A stretch of DNA of 64,000 nt from Parascedosporium putredinis (taxonomy: Eukaryota > Ascomycota > Sordariomycetes > Microascales > Microascaceae). The stretch covers positions 62,001-126,000 of the forward strand of contig CASHTG010000020.1 in the NCBI GenBank assembly GCA_949357655.1. The letters run 5' to 3'. How positions within the stretch are numbered: the first letter of the stretch is position 1; each line of letters opens with the position of its first letter. Shown in pieces: positions 44,622 through 57,201 of this stretch. A model generated the notes under the pieces. The model was not told the DNA's origin and did not search any database. It was given only the letters and a program-made list of their open reading frames with translations. Position numbers and translations under genes: made by a program.

Positions 44622-47600
44622 CAAGAAAGAAAAGAAGAGAAAACATGCACTTGTTAGGAAAGAGACTAGGAAGCTCAAAAAGGACTTTCTGAGGGTGGTC
44701 AACTGAAAGGGAATGATATGTCTCAAGGCCAAGGGACCACTCGAAGAACCGCTGGTGGACGTTTGGTTGCAACTTGACTCCACGCATCAATATGACCAGA
44801 AGGTAGGGGGTAGTTACCTTTGGGTGCCAAATCATTCGTACAAAGTCATGGTACACCAGCTGGGGGTGCTTGGGAAAGAGGGACAGGTCGGGCGCTCCCT
44901 TGTTGCTGAAAAGGAACACCTAAATCGACCAAAGGTGAAGTAACATCGGACATGCCTCGAGGGACGAGATGATGTACATTGATCAATCAATGGAAGTTCT
45001 AGACTCGTCGACAGCCAAGGAAGGCAAGGCAGGTTCCACTTCTCGTCTTGAGCGCATGGGCCATAACTGACTTGACTGAACGGAAAGGCCAATACTTGTC
45101 CCACACGGGCAGGGACTTATTAGAGTCTCCGTGGTAGGCACGAACATGCTGGCACTCACTGGATTGGGGAAAGTGCATTCGTGCTTTGCGCTGGTACTGG
45201 TACTCCGACTTGGTCTCATGCGTTGATTACCTTGAATGGCTGCTTGGGACCTGCCACCAGTTCTCAACGTGTGGAGTACAAGTGTTTACGAGGAAAACAA
45301 GTAATAGGCCCTGCAAAGTCCAAAAGCCAAAAGCAATGCTAGACTACACTTCTGCGGCTAATTTACAAGTCGAGAGAGAAAATGAAAGGAACGGGAAAAA
45401 GGAAGAAAAGAAGGAGAAAAAGGAATAGAAGGAAAATGGGAAGACACCTCCAACTTCCTCCGCCGGAGAACGCCGCAAACCAACCCAGCTCACAGGGGAA
45501 AGGAAACATGACACTATTTTCCACCAGGACACATACACTACGTTAGTGAACACCGGCAAATGGGGCGCCCATCAACTACCCCCTTCCAACCGTCCCGCCC
45601 CTCAATAGTGCTCCTCTGAGGATTTCTTCGGCGGGGCCTGGCCAACGCGGCAAGACACGATCTTCTAGGTACAGATCGATATGCGGTGACTTTGCCCTCC
45701 CTCGAGCAATCTTGCCCTCGGGATTTGTGTATCGTCGGACCCTGGGCTCTGTTTTCAAAGGTACTTTGCTCTGGTCATCAATACCCGGGTCCCGCCAAGT
45801 GGGTGTTCGAGGAGCAAAGGCCCAAGCGTGTAACGCAAGTTTCTGTCAAAACCTATTACCGACTTTCTTCTTCCTCAGCTTCCGTCTTCATAGCGAACAT
45901 CTAGCCTCACTCCACGAGCGATTGTTGAAATCCCGTCAACAGCTACCGAAAGAGGGACCAAGGAGACACCAAACAAACAAAGTGAACCAGCCACCACCCC
46001 CACAAGAGAGCTTTTGTCCTAGGGTAACCGTGAGGTTGTAAGCCATAGGGAGATGGGCATCAATGTCCAGGAGAGCTGCCTCTCGAGAAACGTGTTCAGG
46101 TTAGGTGGTCGCGCATAAGCCTCCCCGAACCAAAGAACACAACCGAAACCCCGAAGGTCAAGAAGCGCGACAGCAGCAGCATGTGAGAGATCGTCGAAGT
46201 AAAGGGGTGAGGAAAAGAAAAGAAAATTAACCACCGGGTCCCGATTGGGTCGACCCAAATTGGCTGGGCAGTTCCCGCTCAGATGGCCTGACTTCTTGAG
46301 TTGACAGTCCCCATCAGCGGATCAGGGGGCGGGGTGCCGTCCCTTTGCTCACTCTGTCGTCGTCAAAGGAGAAGACGTTACAGAAATTTGGGAAGGGGGC
46401 TTTGGGGGACGAATGAACCAAAGGAAAATAAACCGCGCCAAACCACAGACGAAATCGTATGATGCGCGAGGCTGCACCGTCAAAATGGGCCAATTCCTGC
46501 CAAGACGTACCCCTGCACTCCACGCCATTGGTCAGTGCGGATGGGAACCCTGGACGGAACAGGCCGCTTAACCCTCTCAGCCTTGTAGACTTTGACAAGT
46601 GTCTCCGGCCGGGCTAATAGGAGATGGTGCGCAAACACATCATCCAGTAAATACGCCGATCGCAAGACCACGGCGATCGTCCAAAGCACACTCTGATTTG
46701 CTAATCTGGGTTGTAGAGATCGGCTTCTATTACCATCATCACGAAGGACAGACTCGGCTTTCCGTAGATTTTTTTGGGCGGAGCCGGAGGACCCCTTGCT
46801 CCGTAGCTCCGTTCGAAGGCAGTAACTTAAAGTGATTAAGTATTATATCAAGACCATTTCCGGACCCAGGCCACGCAAACATGGCACGTATCATAAGCAC
46901 CGTCCCCCCGTCAGCTCTTTTTGCGATTGATTTAATACAGTTTGGGGGTTTAGAGTTTTCGGAAGCTGGGAGATAAACGGCGTCGCACAAGCGCCATGAC
47001 GCTTAGATTTTCCTTTAGGTTTAGTCCCAATGCTTTGGGGGAACTGGTGGAGATCCAAGGACGGACCAAGTCTGGATTTTCCTTTTCTTCTAGCCGGTAA
47101 GAGGAGAAAGAAGTAAAAAAACAGCAAGCGAAGTACATTAGAACGTTTCGAACAAGGCACAGGGCGTCCATAAGAACCCAGGAAGAAAAAGCACCAAAGA
47201 AAGAAAAAGCAAGAAAGGGGAGGTGAATGCGAAATCTCCCTTTTCAATCGCCACGACGGCTGGAGGACATTAAGGTTATATGGAGAACTTCGTGTAGCTT
47301 CTCTTCGCCTTCCCTAGTTCTCCCTCCGAAATTAAAAGGCACCGACAGTTGACGTCGGTGTAAGCCTAGGTGACCTCTGCAGAGGGCTGATTCGAAACCA
47401 ACATTGCGGGGAGACATCAACTAATAGAAGGGAATTTAAAGATATCTACCACAGGTACAAGTAAAAATATATTATACGGGCATCATGCCCGCAAACAAGC
47501 GTAGCGCAAGCGTATAGATCATATATAAAGAGCTTGATGGGGAACCGCTGGTTTGGATTGTGCGTCGGCATCCACGACTGACGTCGAGGCCGTTTTTTAT

Positions 47601-47824
47601 GTGGCGTCCTCGTTGCCGGAGTGCTCCACCATGTCCATCATGACGATCTTTTTACAACACCTTGCCGTTTTCGCCGCTCAGAGATTTTCCCCGGTCTCAT
47701 TCCACGCGCTATTGCCCGGGGATAAAAGTCAATCTACTGCCCAGCTCCTTTGGTCACTAAAAACATCTTCATTGATTGGGGCCACCTAGTGGATGGCCAG
47801 TGTATGTAGGAATCTGCTCCAACT

Positions 47825-49662
47825 CTACGCCTCGGCCGGCATGGCTAGATGAAAGTCACTCGTAATGTTTACACCTGAGTGAAGATCTTCCGCGCCTAGA
47901 ACGGCAAGACTCTTTACGAGCTCGTTAGTCATGGTGATGATGATTGCGATGCCCTCGCCTGGAAATATGTCGCGAAATTAGAACATGAAATTGTTACGGC
48001 GAAATAGAGCCAAACACACCAGCAATGATAAGTCCCAGGTTCCTATACCCGGATGGTGGTAGCCGGTATGAGCCCATCACTAGCATAGCTATGGGGCAAG
48101 CGAGGTACGGCCACCATCCGGTCACTGACGCCGAACCTACTACCATTTCCTGCATCTTCTTTGTCATCGAGATAGCGTTTCCGAGCTCATCCGTCAATGC
48201 GTGTACCTGCATGCTTGCAGCAACCAGTTGGGCATCATGGATGAGCTGTCGGTCGGAGATAGCTTGTGTCAGATTCCAGATAAAGGTTAAAGACTAGATG
48301 TCAACCTCGTCAGCCCTGATTACGAGATTCCCTGAGGTCTGGTTCCAGACCTTTTCGATGTTCTCTTGTCGGAGTTGTAATTCAGCCCAGTCTCTTGTTG
48401 ATTTTTCCTGTCGGGAAGACCAATTAATCCACAAAGAAACGCAAAGCATATTCATAGAGAAGACGAAGCGCTTACCAGCCGACCATTGAACAGGTCCATA
48501 AATTTCGTAGTCGTTGAAAATGAAGCTAAGATGCCTTCGTTTGCGTGGTCCACCCTTTCAGATAGATCGTTCATGGCCATATTGTGCACGGCAGATATTT
48601 CGGCGTGCGCCTCGAGTATAGTCGCAAGTAGGATTGATAGTACATGCTTAATGTCGGCGGCTTTCTGTAGATTTATATCCATGGCCTGCGTTGCAAGCTA
48701 CCCGGAGGGCACTAGCATGAGCTTTCCATTCCGTAGAGTAACTAACACAAACGAAGGCGTAAACGATACTCACTTCAACTTGAGGCCCGAGATCTTCAAA
48801 TATTAGTGCTTTCAGACCGCCAAGTCTATCTTTCAAACCGTGGACAATGGGCGATAACTCTTCAACCTCTTTGCTAGCTTCCCGAAGTCCATCGCCGAAT
48901 AAGTGCATCTTTTCCCTCATCTCCTCATCTACTTCGTTAGTAAGTTTTTCTAAAATCTTGGTGATCCGCTGGTAAAGGTGGATGCTTTGCGCTGCTGCCT
49001 GTCAGTCATAGTGTTCAAAAAACCTCAGGGCACGCTCATACCCTTTTCGTTGTCCACTCTTGCCGCCTCGCAAAATCGAAGTGCTTTGTGCCGGTAGCTA
49101 ATCCAAGTATTCCACGCAGCGTCCGATTTAGCGAGTCCACTTAAGCAGAGATCAATCTCCTGCGATGATACGTGAAGTTTGGGTCTATGGGGAATTGGGA
49201 GGGTTGAAAGGAACTCTTCTCTAAATTTGAGGCAGCCGGCGGCTATAGCAAATCCCCACGTCGGAGGTCGCAGATGGCAAGACTGGCGGCGTAGAAGTCA
49301 ACGAAGTCCCGGATTCTTCTTCCACTCTCAGTCAAGATTGTGGCCTCGTCTTTTCCGTCGAGCATTTGACAATCACTGATCAACAGTCTTGCAGCGATTC
49401 GATGGCAAAGAGGTTCGGATTGAAGCGCCTCAAGCTCCTTGGCCGCAACAGTGTAGATGTTAGGCATGCCCGAGGTGCTGTCGGCGAGCTTTAAGGAGTC
49501 TTCCGAGTGGTAGGGCGGCAAGTCTGGATACCAAGGCGATTCGGGCCTGTCTACGGCTTTTGGAGATGGCGATGTAGCCCCAAGTCCCTTCCGGCTGTCC
49601 CACCTCCAAGCATGTACCGAGGCAATGAAAACAAGCACCAACACTGACCTTAGCCTAGCCAT
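47825..49662 (-). CDS. kar5: Kar5/Tht1 nuclear-fusion membrane protein
   Basis: Nuclear-envelope/ER protein needed for nuclear membrane fusion in karyogamy (Kar5 in yeast, Tht1 in fission yeast). It starts with a signal peptide (MARLRSVLVLVFIASVHAWR). The conserved Cys-rich luminal domain includes LEALQSEPLCHRIAARLL, DCQMLDGKDEATILTESG, YAASLAICDLRRGGFAIA and SDAAWNTWISYRHKALRFCE. Long coiled coils follow, then two membrane segments near the C terminus (WWPYLACPIAMLVMGSY and NLGLIIAGEGIAIIITM). Exons supported: 49662-49042, 48994-48774, 48685-48476, one from 48407, and two more ending at the TAG at 47825. One G is missing in the run 49254-49257. The junction near 48300 is not fully resolved. 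The antisense frames are shadows. Confidence 0.87.
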
Positions 49663-50405
49663 GTTGTCTTGAGGTAGGCAGAGAGGTCTGAGCAAGGGGA
49701 GATTCTCTAAGTCTACGAGATGGAGTGTGATCGCCAAATAGCATCGGGGTAGGCTCTCGAGAACTTGAATCTGGCGAAGCGACCAACATAGAAGTGTATC
49801 AGAACACCCCAATCATCTGTTTCCCACTGGAAATGCAGATGAGGCTTTCGACCGTGGGAACTCGGGCTCGAAGGGCAACAGCAAACGTGACCGTGACAGA
49901 CGGGAGATGATCTTATGCGTGAGAATAAGACGGAGTTTTTAGCGACCTAATGGAGGTGATCAGATGCGCCCTCTTGGATCTACCGAGGAGCGCAAGGAGA
50001 CTTTTTGTGAAGTGGCTGAGTAGTTACGTTTTGTCTTGAGAAGTGGCCATCAGGTGCTTTCTCGACTGAGGTGTTCGACGCTTCCGCGCGTGAGAGAAAG
50101 AGCACCCGAGGCCACTGATTACGGGGAAGGTATCACTTTGGTACACTTTAGATTGGGAAGGCGCGGGACGTTGGGTTACCTCACGCTTCTGACACTCTCG
50201 GCCGTTCAATGGCAAACTACCTACAACGTGAACCGGATGATTGACGTCGACGGGTTAAGGTGAGTAGTTAATAGATCCACCTTTTATTTGGTGGAATAGT
50301 GCTTCTCTGTTGATCGGTGTACGTTACATGGAAATCGGGCGGCATCTATTGATATAGATCTTCGCCAGGCCAAGATAGCAAGCCGTATCACGCGGTTTCT
50401 TCGTC
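49663..50405. other. Intergenic region
   Basis: Upstream of kar5 and downstream of the P450. No gene recognised. Confidence 0.6.
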
Positions 50406-52072
50406 CTAAAGAACCACCTTTAGGCCCGCAGTGGTATCTACCCGCTCCCTTAAAGCAACGTGCACCCTGACCGGCTCTCTAGTCAACGGCTCTAAGACGT
50501 GCACCGGCATTATCGCGTCATTCTTCTTAGGGACCGAGATTTGCCCTCCGTCAGGAGCCGTGAACTCAAAGCTCATGATCATCAAAGCGGCGAGCATGAC
50601 GATTTCATTTGTTGCAAAGTGGCGACCGGGGCAGAGCGTCTTGCCTCCACCAAAGGCCCTGAAAGCGGCGGGGTGAACGTTCGACTTGCCCTCACGGGAC
50701 GCCTGGAGGAACCTGTCCGGGTTGAACTCGGCAACATCATCGCCCCATATCTCTTGGTCTGAATGGATTACACTCCCGGCAATTTGCACAACGGAATCTT
50801 TGCGTAGGAAGTACCGATCCGCGAGCATGGTGTCCTCCTTTACCAGCCTAGTCGAGTAATTCTCCGAACCGACTCGCAAACATTCGCGGAACACGGCCAT
50901 GAGAGTCGGGCTCTTGTCTCGTACGGCATTCATGCTCAGCGTCTGCTCCCCGTGGTCCCGGAACTCGCTCTTTGGGCCTCTTGCAGCTCTTCTCGGACTT
51001 TGGACAGTAGTTGAGGACGAGCCGAGATTTGGAGCACGATCCAAAACAAAGTAGTTGCGGTATTCACTATGCCGGCGAAAAGGAAAGAGAGCTCAGATCG
51101 TGCGGTCATGTCTGACGTCCAGTCATAGTCTTTAGCGATGCGTATCCTATTCTGGACAATCGTAGATGCCTCTTTTGGTGTCCAGCCTCTAGATATTCCT
51201 TGAGGGCTTTTGCCAGCTTCTCTCTACCGTTGTATGCCTTGGCAGCCGTTAGGGAGGGGAAAAGACCCATTAGCAAGCCTCCGAGACCGTGGTCAAAGTC
51301 CCAGAAAGCCTTCTCCAGTTCCGGATCTACTTCGAAAGGATTGTTCGGCCCATAGAGGAATCTGGCCGTACCTGCAGCTACGAAATGCCGCACCCATTCG
51401 AGGAGATCAACGGTTTCAGACTGTGCGCTTTTGGCTCTAAGGTGGTCCGCGCACTGAGCCACCTGCTCATACAGCTCCTGGGTCGCGGCGCGGGACATCT
51501 CGTTGAGGGCCTCTCCCGGACCGAGGAATCCATAGAGCATATCGTGGATATCGGCGAGGAAACCTCGCTCTTCTCCGGGAAGGGGGTCTAGGTTTTGCTT
51601 GACAATCTCTACTGTTCTCTTGTCGAGCCCGAGGACACGCTCCGTAATGTTGGGAACTAATGGGGTGAAGGAGAGAGATTTGGAAGCGCGTTGCACAACA
51701 GCCGCTAGAGAGGGATCTGTGACGATATAGATCCGCGACATGGGCACCGGAAGCGTAAAAATGGGCATATGCTTGTGAGCCAGCCTTTTTATCATTTGTC
51801 GCGCCTCTTGTCAGTAAGCCGGGCCTACCAGCTAGGCTGCTTCGCGCGTGAAAGAGACCAACTCACCCTAGATTCTTTACGTATTTCCCGCCCTGCATGG
51901 CCATGCCGATGAGGTGGCCGACAAAGGGAACCTTTGATGCGATCACGGCGGGCTCCTTAGGGTGAATCTTCTTCGCCGCATAGCCGTAGATACAGAGGAT
52001 ACTGATGAGAAAAATGGTAGCATTCGCGAAGACCCCGCGTTCCGCGAAGTTGAACAGTCCTAGCACTCCCAT
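50406..52072 (-). CDS. Cytochrome P450 (CYP7/CYP8-like fungal clade)
   Basis: Heme monooxygenase, substrate unknown. N-terminal ER anchor: ANATIFLISILCIYGYAA. I-helix: FAGIVNTATTLFW. The ExxR is in FRECLRVGS. The heme loop FGGGKTLCPGRHFA has the Cys thiolate and the Lys-Thr-Leu spacing seen in fungal proteins annotated as CYP7/CYP8-like. Exons are 52072-51867 and 51804-50406. Single-base losses at the splice junction, AAAA (51173-51176) and GGGG (50948-50951) restore to 535 aa. The start MGVLGLFNFAERG is preferred; the frame is open further up (to about 52270), so a longer N terminus is possible. It is transcribed divergently from the nitrilase, sharing about 760 bp. No backbone gene for a secondary metabolite is nearby. 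Confidence 0.88.
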
Positions 52073-52834
52073 CGCGGATTTGGCGCGGCGTGTCTCTTGC
52101 CTCGATCGATTTCTTTTCGACCCTCTTGAGTTCGTCGAGGAAGGGGAGAGAGGTTGAAGAAGAAGTATCACGAGGAACCACCGCGCGGACCGAAGAAGCC
52201 AACCTCGAAAGGAGAGCCATAATAGATCAATGTGGAAGGTGGAAAGGCCGTGACCCTTGCGGGAGCACAACCAACCACATCACGCCGCCGGTCTAAGCGA
52301 CCTCTTTGTTAATGTGTCTTACAGCCAATATGCCGGGATCACGCTTGCTCGGGAACGCTCCGAGGGTGGTTTCGATGCAACGTTCTCTGTCAAATGAGAG
52401 CAATGAGTGAGCCCCCAATTACACGCTCGGTCAGAAATACTGCCAGCTCGGCCAGTGATTGACCAGACATTGCGAATTACCTTATTAACTAGACCCCCGA
52501 GCTGTCCAGCCCGGGCTAAGTCAAACCCTCCAATGGCGACAACTGGATTCTAGCCAGCCCGTGTGTTCCCCACCCCGCTTCCCCTTCCCATCATTGATCA
52601 TGCACGAACCCATCATCCATAGATCGCTCCTCAGCCCGGCGGCGGCCTCGTGATAATCCCGATGCGCTGATAGTACACCGGAATCCAAATCGATGCACCC
52701 GGCTTTGTTTCATTAGTTCGGAGGTTTTCTTCTTCTTTTTCCCTTCCCTTCTTCGTTTCGCTTTCAAACAGTAAGCCTTAATATCCCGACAAGTATCCAA
52801 ACAGAGGTTGGCTCTTCGAGCAGAGCTACCCACC
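52073..52834. promoter_or_regulatory. Shared upstream region of P450 and nitrilase
   Basis: About 760 bp between the divergent start codons (52072 minus, 52835 plus). It is the only space available for both promoters. I identified no specific operator or TATA box with confidence. CT-rich sequence at 52720-52760 is probably nitrilase leader. Confidence 0.45.
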
Positions 52835-54076
52835 ATGGCCTTGAAATTCAATATTGCGTTGATTCAGCTTTACCCCAAGGTAAGTGGAGAACCTGCGTCG
52901 GTAATCTGGAGACTTTCTGCATCTCGCCAAATTTCCGGCATTGGATGATCCTAGTGCCTATCGATATATTGAAACCGCATCCATAACTTGTTCTTCCCTA
53001 TAATAAAACCCTAGTTTCTTATTCAACTGCGTTTTTTTCTTTGCCCCCTCGGAAGCTGTCCTTTTGTTTTATGTACCCCTCTGCTGCGATTACAAGTCGG
53101 GGCAAAGCAGGCAAGGGGAAAAGAAGAAAGGAAGAAAAGAAGAAAAAAGTTCTCCAGCGAAGACGCAATAGGTACATTGCATAATAGACGATGAAACCGT
53201 AATAACCTGCCCCTCCCGGCACTCTAGCCACTGTCTCCAGCCCACAACTTTGCAAGAGCCGAGTCTGAGATCCGGGCTGCCGCCTCTTCGGGAGCTCGCC
53301 TTGCCGTCCTGCCCGAGTACGCGTTTACCTCGTGGCAACCCTCCTCCCCGCCTGGCAAGCTTCCTGTGCCGAAGCCGCCAGACTCCTCCCTTCCCTCCGC
53401 GCGCTCGCGGCATCGCTCGGCATCGCCATCGTCCCCGGCACCCTCGTCGAGGAACTCTCGGACGGCACCCTCGCCAACGTCTGCTACTTCATCTCGTCCA
53501 CCGGCGAGCTGGTGGGCCGGTACGAGAAGCGCAACCTGTGGCACCCCGAGCGGGGCGTCATGCAGCCCGGCCGCGAGCCCCACGACGTCTTTGACACCGA
53601 GTTTGGGCCCGTCGGCCTGCTCGTCTGCTGGGATCTCGCTTTCCCCGAGGCCATGAGGAGCTCGTCGCCAAGGGCGCCAAGTTAATCATTGCACCTGCGT
53701 GGTGGCTCGTTGGAGACGCGGGCGAGGGCGTCGCCCTCAATCGTGACTCCGAAACGTTATTCCTCGAGAGCATGATTATCTGCCGCGCCTTTGAGAATAC
53801 GTGCGCCGTTGTCTTTGTTAACGCGGGCGCTCCCTCGTCCCCCGCGGAGGAGGAGGCGGACACGCGGGACAATGACGGCGTGCGGCGCGAGTACGCCGGC
53901 CTAAGCCAGCTCGGGATGCCCATTTTGGGTGCCCGGGGAAACTCGGAGCAGTAGAGGGCACCTCTATCGAGGAGCTGGATATGCGTGTGCTTGAGGTCGC
54001 CGAGAGGACCTACAAGGTGAGGGAGGACCTAGCTCGGGATGACTGGCATTATCACGTCTCGTCTAAGCTTCCGTGA
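52835..54076 (+). CDS. Carbon-nitrogen hydrolase (nitrilase superfamily, Nit2-like)
   Basis: Predicted cytosolic C-N hydrolase of the Nit/omega-amidase type. Exon 1 is 52835-52879 (MALKFNIALIQLYPK). The intron 52880-53227 is 348 nt, long for this window. Exon 2 is 53228-54076. Three single-base losses (CCCC 53346-53349, GG 53657-53658, GGGG 53935-53938) restore to 298 aa. The catalytic triad is complete: Glu in VLPEYAFTSW, Lys in RYEKRNLWHPERG and Cys in LLVCWDLAFPEA. Downstream it keeps IIAPAWWLVGD and AFENTCAVVFVNAG. The length and lack of extensions argue against an NAD synthetase or beta-ureidopropionase fusion. The substrate cannot be assigned. The divergent P450 suggests, but does not prove, a joint detoxification or small-molecule role. 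Confidence 0.85.
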
Positions 54077-54417
54077 CGGGAAGCTATCATGCTACTATCA
54101 AAGGTAGAGATAACCTGCTTATCAATATGTGGCGCGAGTGTTACTCTGATCCTCTAGACTGAGAGTAACTTGCTTTCTTATTCCCGGCCACCCTTCATAA
54201 TCATAGCTTATTGTTTGGTATCATCCATGACTACATCTCGTTGATGAACATACTGTGCCACCCCACCCACGTATCAATTGTGTAAACCTGATCGAGACTG
54301 GTTAAAAACTGAGCATTTCTCGCTCCCCGACGCCCAAAGATAGCAATGCCGAAAAAAAGATGATCAAGGGAGCGGTTGAAAAAATGCGAGAGACATAAGG
54401 AAAAGATGACGAAATCT
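54077..54417. other. Convergent intergenic region
   Basis: 3' flanks of the nitrilase gene and rap1. Nothing else seen. Confidence 0.6.
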
Positions 54418-57201
54418 CTAGTGGAATGACAACCCGATAGCCTCGGCGTCCGCTAAGAATCGCCTCCTTGCATCCACGAGGGCCTGGCCGTGCTTCTTGA
54501 TCAAGGCATTCCGATAGCGCGCTGTGCCGCGCCCTCCCACATCCACGGCCTTGAGTTTTTTGTCGTCCTGTGGGGTCCAGATGCCTTGCTTATTCTGGGG
54601 AATATCGTACCCGCTATTGAAACTCTTCATCACGGTGAGCGCCTTGTCAGGGTCCATGGATGTCCAAAAGAGACTTTCGACAACAACGTCGCGATCGTAG
54701 CCGAGCGCCTCAAAGCGGTCAATGGCAGCAAAGACCTCCTCGCTGTTATTCTCCTCTTCCTCTGTTTCTAGATCATCCGCCGAGTCTCCGGCGACTACTA
54801 CTTCTGCTTCCTCTTGCTCCTCTTCCTCTTCCTCATCCTCGTCCTGCCCTAGTTCTTCCAAGGCATCGTTGCCTTGATCCGGAGGCGGTAGCTCCCTGTG
54901 TTGGCCGACGGCCGTGGAGCGGAGTTGGCGGGAGGAGCTTGGTCTAGCTGCGTGAGGGGAGGACCCAGGCAAGCTCTCCGTCGTGATGGCGGTGGTGGTG
55001 GTCTTTGTACGGATGGTTGTTCTCATGATGGTCTCGGGCTCCGCTATGCCGAGGGCGTTTGGGGTCCTCACGAGGACTTGCAATGCCTCTTGGGCGGTAT
55101 CCTCTGCTTCGCTCCCCACCTCCCTCTCCCCTAATGCGAGTGCCAGACTCTGATTGGGAGGCTTGTCTTGCCCCTCAATATTTGCCAGCTTCCGACGCTT
55201 TCTTGTCGGGGTTTCATCGTTGAGGCGGGCAAACCTGGTATCGAGGAGGGCGTCGGGGGTGGATGGTATCTCCGCTTGGCGGCTGGTCCGTTTCCTTTTC
55301 AGTACGGAGAGAGGCGGCGGGAGGAGGTCTATCAGGGTGGGCGAGGACTGCACGGCTCGTGTGTTCCTCCTGCGACCTCGTATGGGTGGAGAGGATGGTA
55401 AAAGGGCATCTGTGTGGCGTGCTGCTGGCAAGGTATGGCGTCTGTGGCCCGTTTCTCGTTTGGGGGTGGGCTCTCGAATGCGTCATCTTCCGAGCCGTCA
55501 CTGTCTAGGTCCGCAGCCTCGCGCGTCCGTCCACCGATGTCCGGGGCTTTCTGCCCCCGCCAACGCTTGCATTGATCTCCTCCATTTCTTCCCCGCCGCT
55601 CTGGCCTAATTCTTCTTCGCTGGAATATCCTCCGTCGTCTTCTTCGAGATCCTCATCATCCGCGACAATGCCAGCGGCCGCCTGGGTGTCAAATACGAAA
55701 TCGGATATTTCCTCATGGAATTTGGATAGGTATTTATCCCAACAGCCTTCAAGAACCTCGGGAATTTCAGGAGCCGCAATCCAGTCGAGCCCCATCACCT
55801 CCGCGACGAGGTCCCAATCAATATCACTCATGCCACAGTCCTGGGTTGTGACAGCTGCGTAAAGATCCCAGAGCTCAAACTCTACATCCTTTATTTGGTG
55901 CCACCTGGGGATGGTGGGTGCTCGACCAGTCTCGGTTTCAGTCTCAGCCCAAATATCGAGGTCTTCGTAGAAACGGACCTTTTTGATTCCCCCTCTGGTG
56001 CCTTGAGTGAAGGGGATGGTTCGGACGGGCGAGACTTGCCCGAAGGAATACTCCGGGTCTCTATGGTCTCATGATATCTTACCGAAATTGTGCTTGACTG
56101 TGGGGAATCGTTTTGAGGAGGCTCAATCCTTTTCAAATTCCAGTTTCTCATATCGACCTCGTTCCTTCTCCATCGCTCGGTAAAGCGGTTTTGCCAGGAT
56201 GACGAAGAATGATGCGGTCGCTATGCCATGTTAGTTACAGTCACGAATGCGAGTGATGGCAAAACTTTCTAGACATACTTGTTTTGCAAGTTCTTCGTAG
56301 ATAACTTTGCTGTTCCACATCTTTCCTTTTTCAACCATAGTGCGCACATGCCCTTCTAACACGTCATCATCGGCTAAGGTATACGGAGGAGAACCAGGTC
56401 TTTTAGGGGGCTACCGCTTGAGGGCGAGCCGTTTGTGTCGACTGTCTTGGGGAGGGTCCCTGGGACGACGCCGGGCCAGTCGGTCCTGGCGTGGGCCCCG
56501 AAACAGATTCCGATGCGGCTTGTTGTGGGTGGGACGCCTCCGGGGTGGACGTCACTAAACCGTCGAGATATTGAGGGGCGTCGGCAGCCATGCGTTCCAG
56601 CGTTTCAGGCGGAAGAAGGCGCAGCTTCTTCATCCATCTGTCACGCCATGACTGCCATGAGTGATGAGGATACTAGATGACAAGATTAGCCGAGGTACGG
56701 AACAAAAGGCGCCGGGGAAGACGGCCAAACTTACACCAACTTCTAACTGCTGGTAAATCTTGTTACCACCAGAATTTTCTTTCTTGGCGACCCAGGCCGC
56801 TAGGAGTACATCGTCGGCCAAGCTAAAGGGTGTGCGATGATTCCGAGAAGGCTCCATGGAGGCTACCGGGCGCGGTTTGCTTGGGGGCCGGCCGATGCGG
56901 TACGTTTCTAGGTCTAACCGCCTACCCTCCTTCACCGACTCTTCAATGAAGCGCCAAGAGAAGGAGTTTGGCGGAGCATCTTGCCTCGCATGATCAGCGA
57001 TAAGCACATCCGCTCGCTTGTCAAGGGCAACAATTGTGCCACCATTCTCCTATTCAAAGCATTAGAAGATGAATGGCAGCCCGTAGTGATTCAAATATAG
57101 AGGAAAAGACCTACCTTGACGAGATCTGAGAAATGTGAACGAGACGGGATACGTTGAGCAAGCCAAAATTTGGTGCCATGAAAGATGCTACCCTCTGACA
57201 T
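54418..57201 (-). CDS. rap1: Telomere-binding protein Rap1 (BRCT, two Myb-like repeats, RCT)
   Basis: Telomere protein of the Rap1/TERF2IP family. Exons are 57201-57115, 57049-56735, 56672-56279 and 56220-54418. Losses at 56406-56410 (two bases), 55989-55993, around 55906-55910, 55554-55558 and 55461-55465 restore a continuous frame; the exact number of single-base sites is 4-5. Total is about 868 codons. Domain order: BRCT (FHGTKFWLAQRIPSRSHFSD, then GGTIVALDKRADVLIADHA, WRFIEESVKEGRRLD); Myb-like 1 (TPFSLADDVLLAAWV ... HHSWQSWRDRWMKKL); Myb-like 2 (YTLADDDVLEGHVRTMV ... SSSSWQNRFTERWRR); a middle block FELWDLYAAVTTQDCG; a long acidic and disordered linker; and the C-terminal RCT region (EEVFAAIDRFEALGYDRDVV, GIWTPQDDKKL). 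Confidence 0.88.

Larger units (their letters stand above)
43542..47824. other. 4.3 kb gap without a supported gene
   Basis: Upstream of the bHLH gene and downstream of kar5. Contains the TTTTTC tract (44303-44430) and an A17 run (44605-44621). The many 60-120 codon frames have no recognisable features. Confidence 0.45.

Noticed and set aside
50406..54076. Secondary-metabolite gene cluster
   Set aside because: No polyketide synthase, NRPS, terpene cyclase, prenyltransferase or pathway regulator flanks the P450/nitrilase pair; the neighbours are kar5 and rap1.
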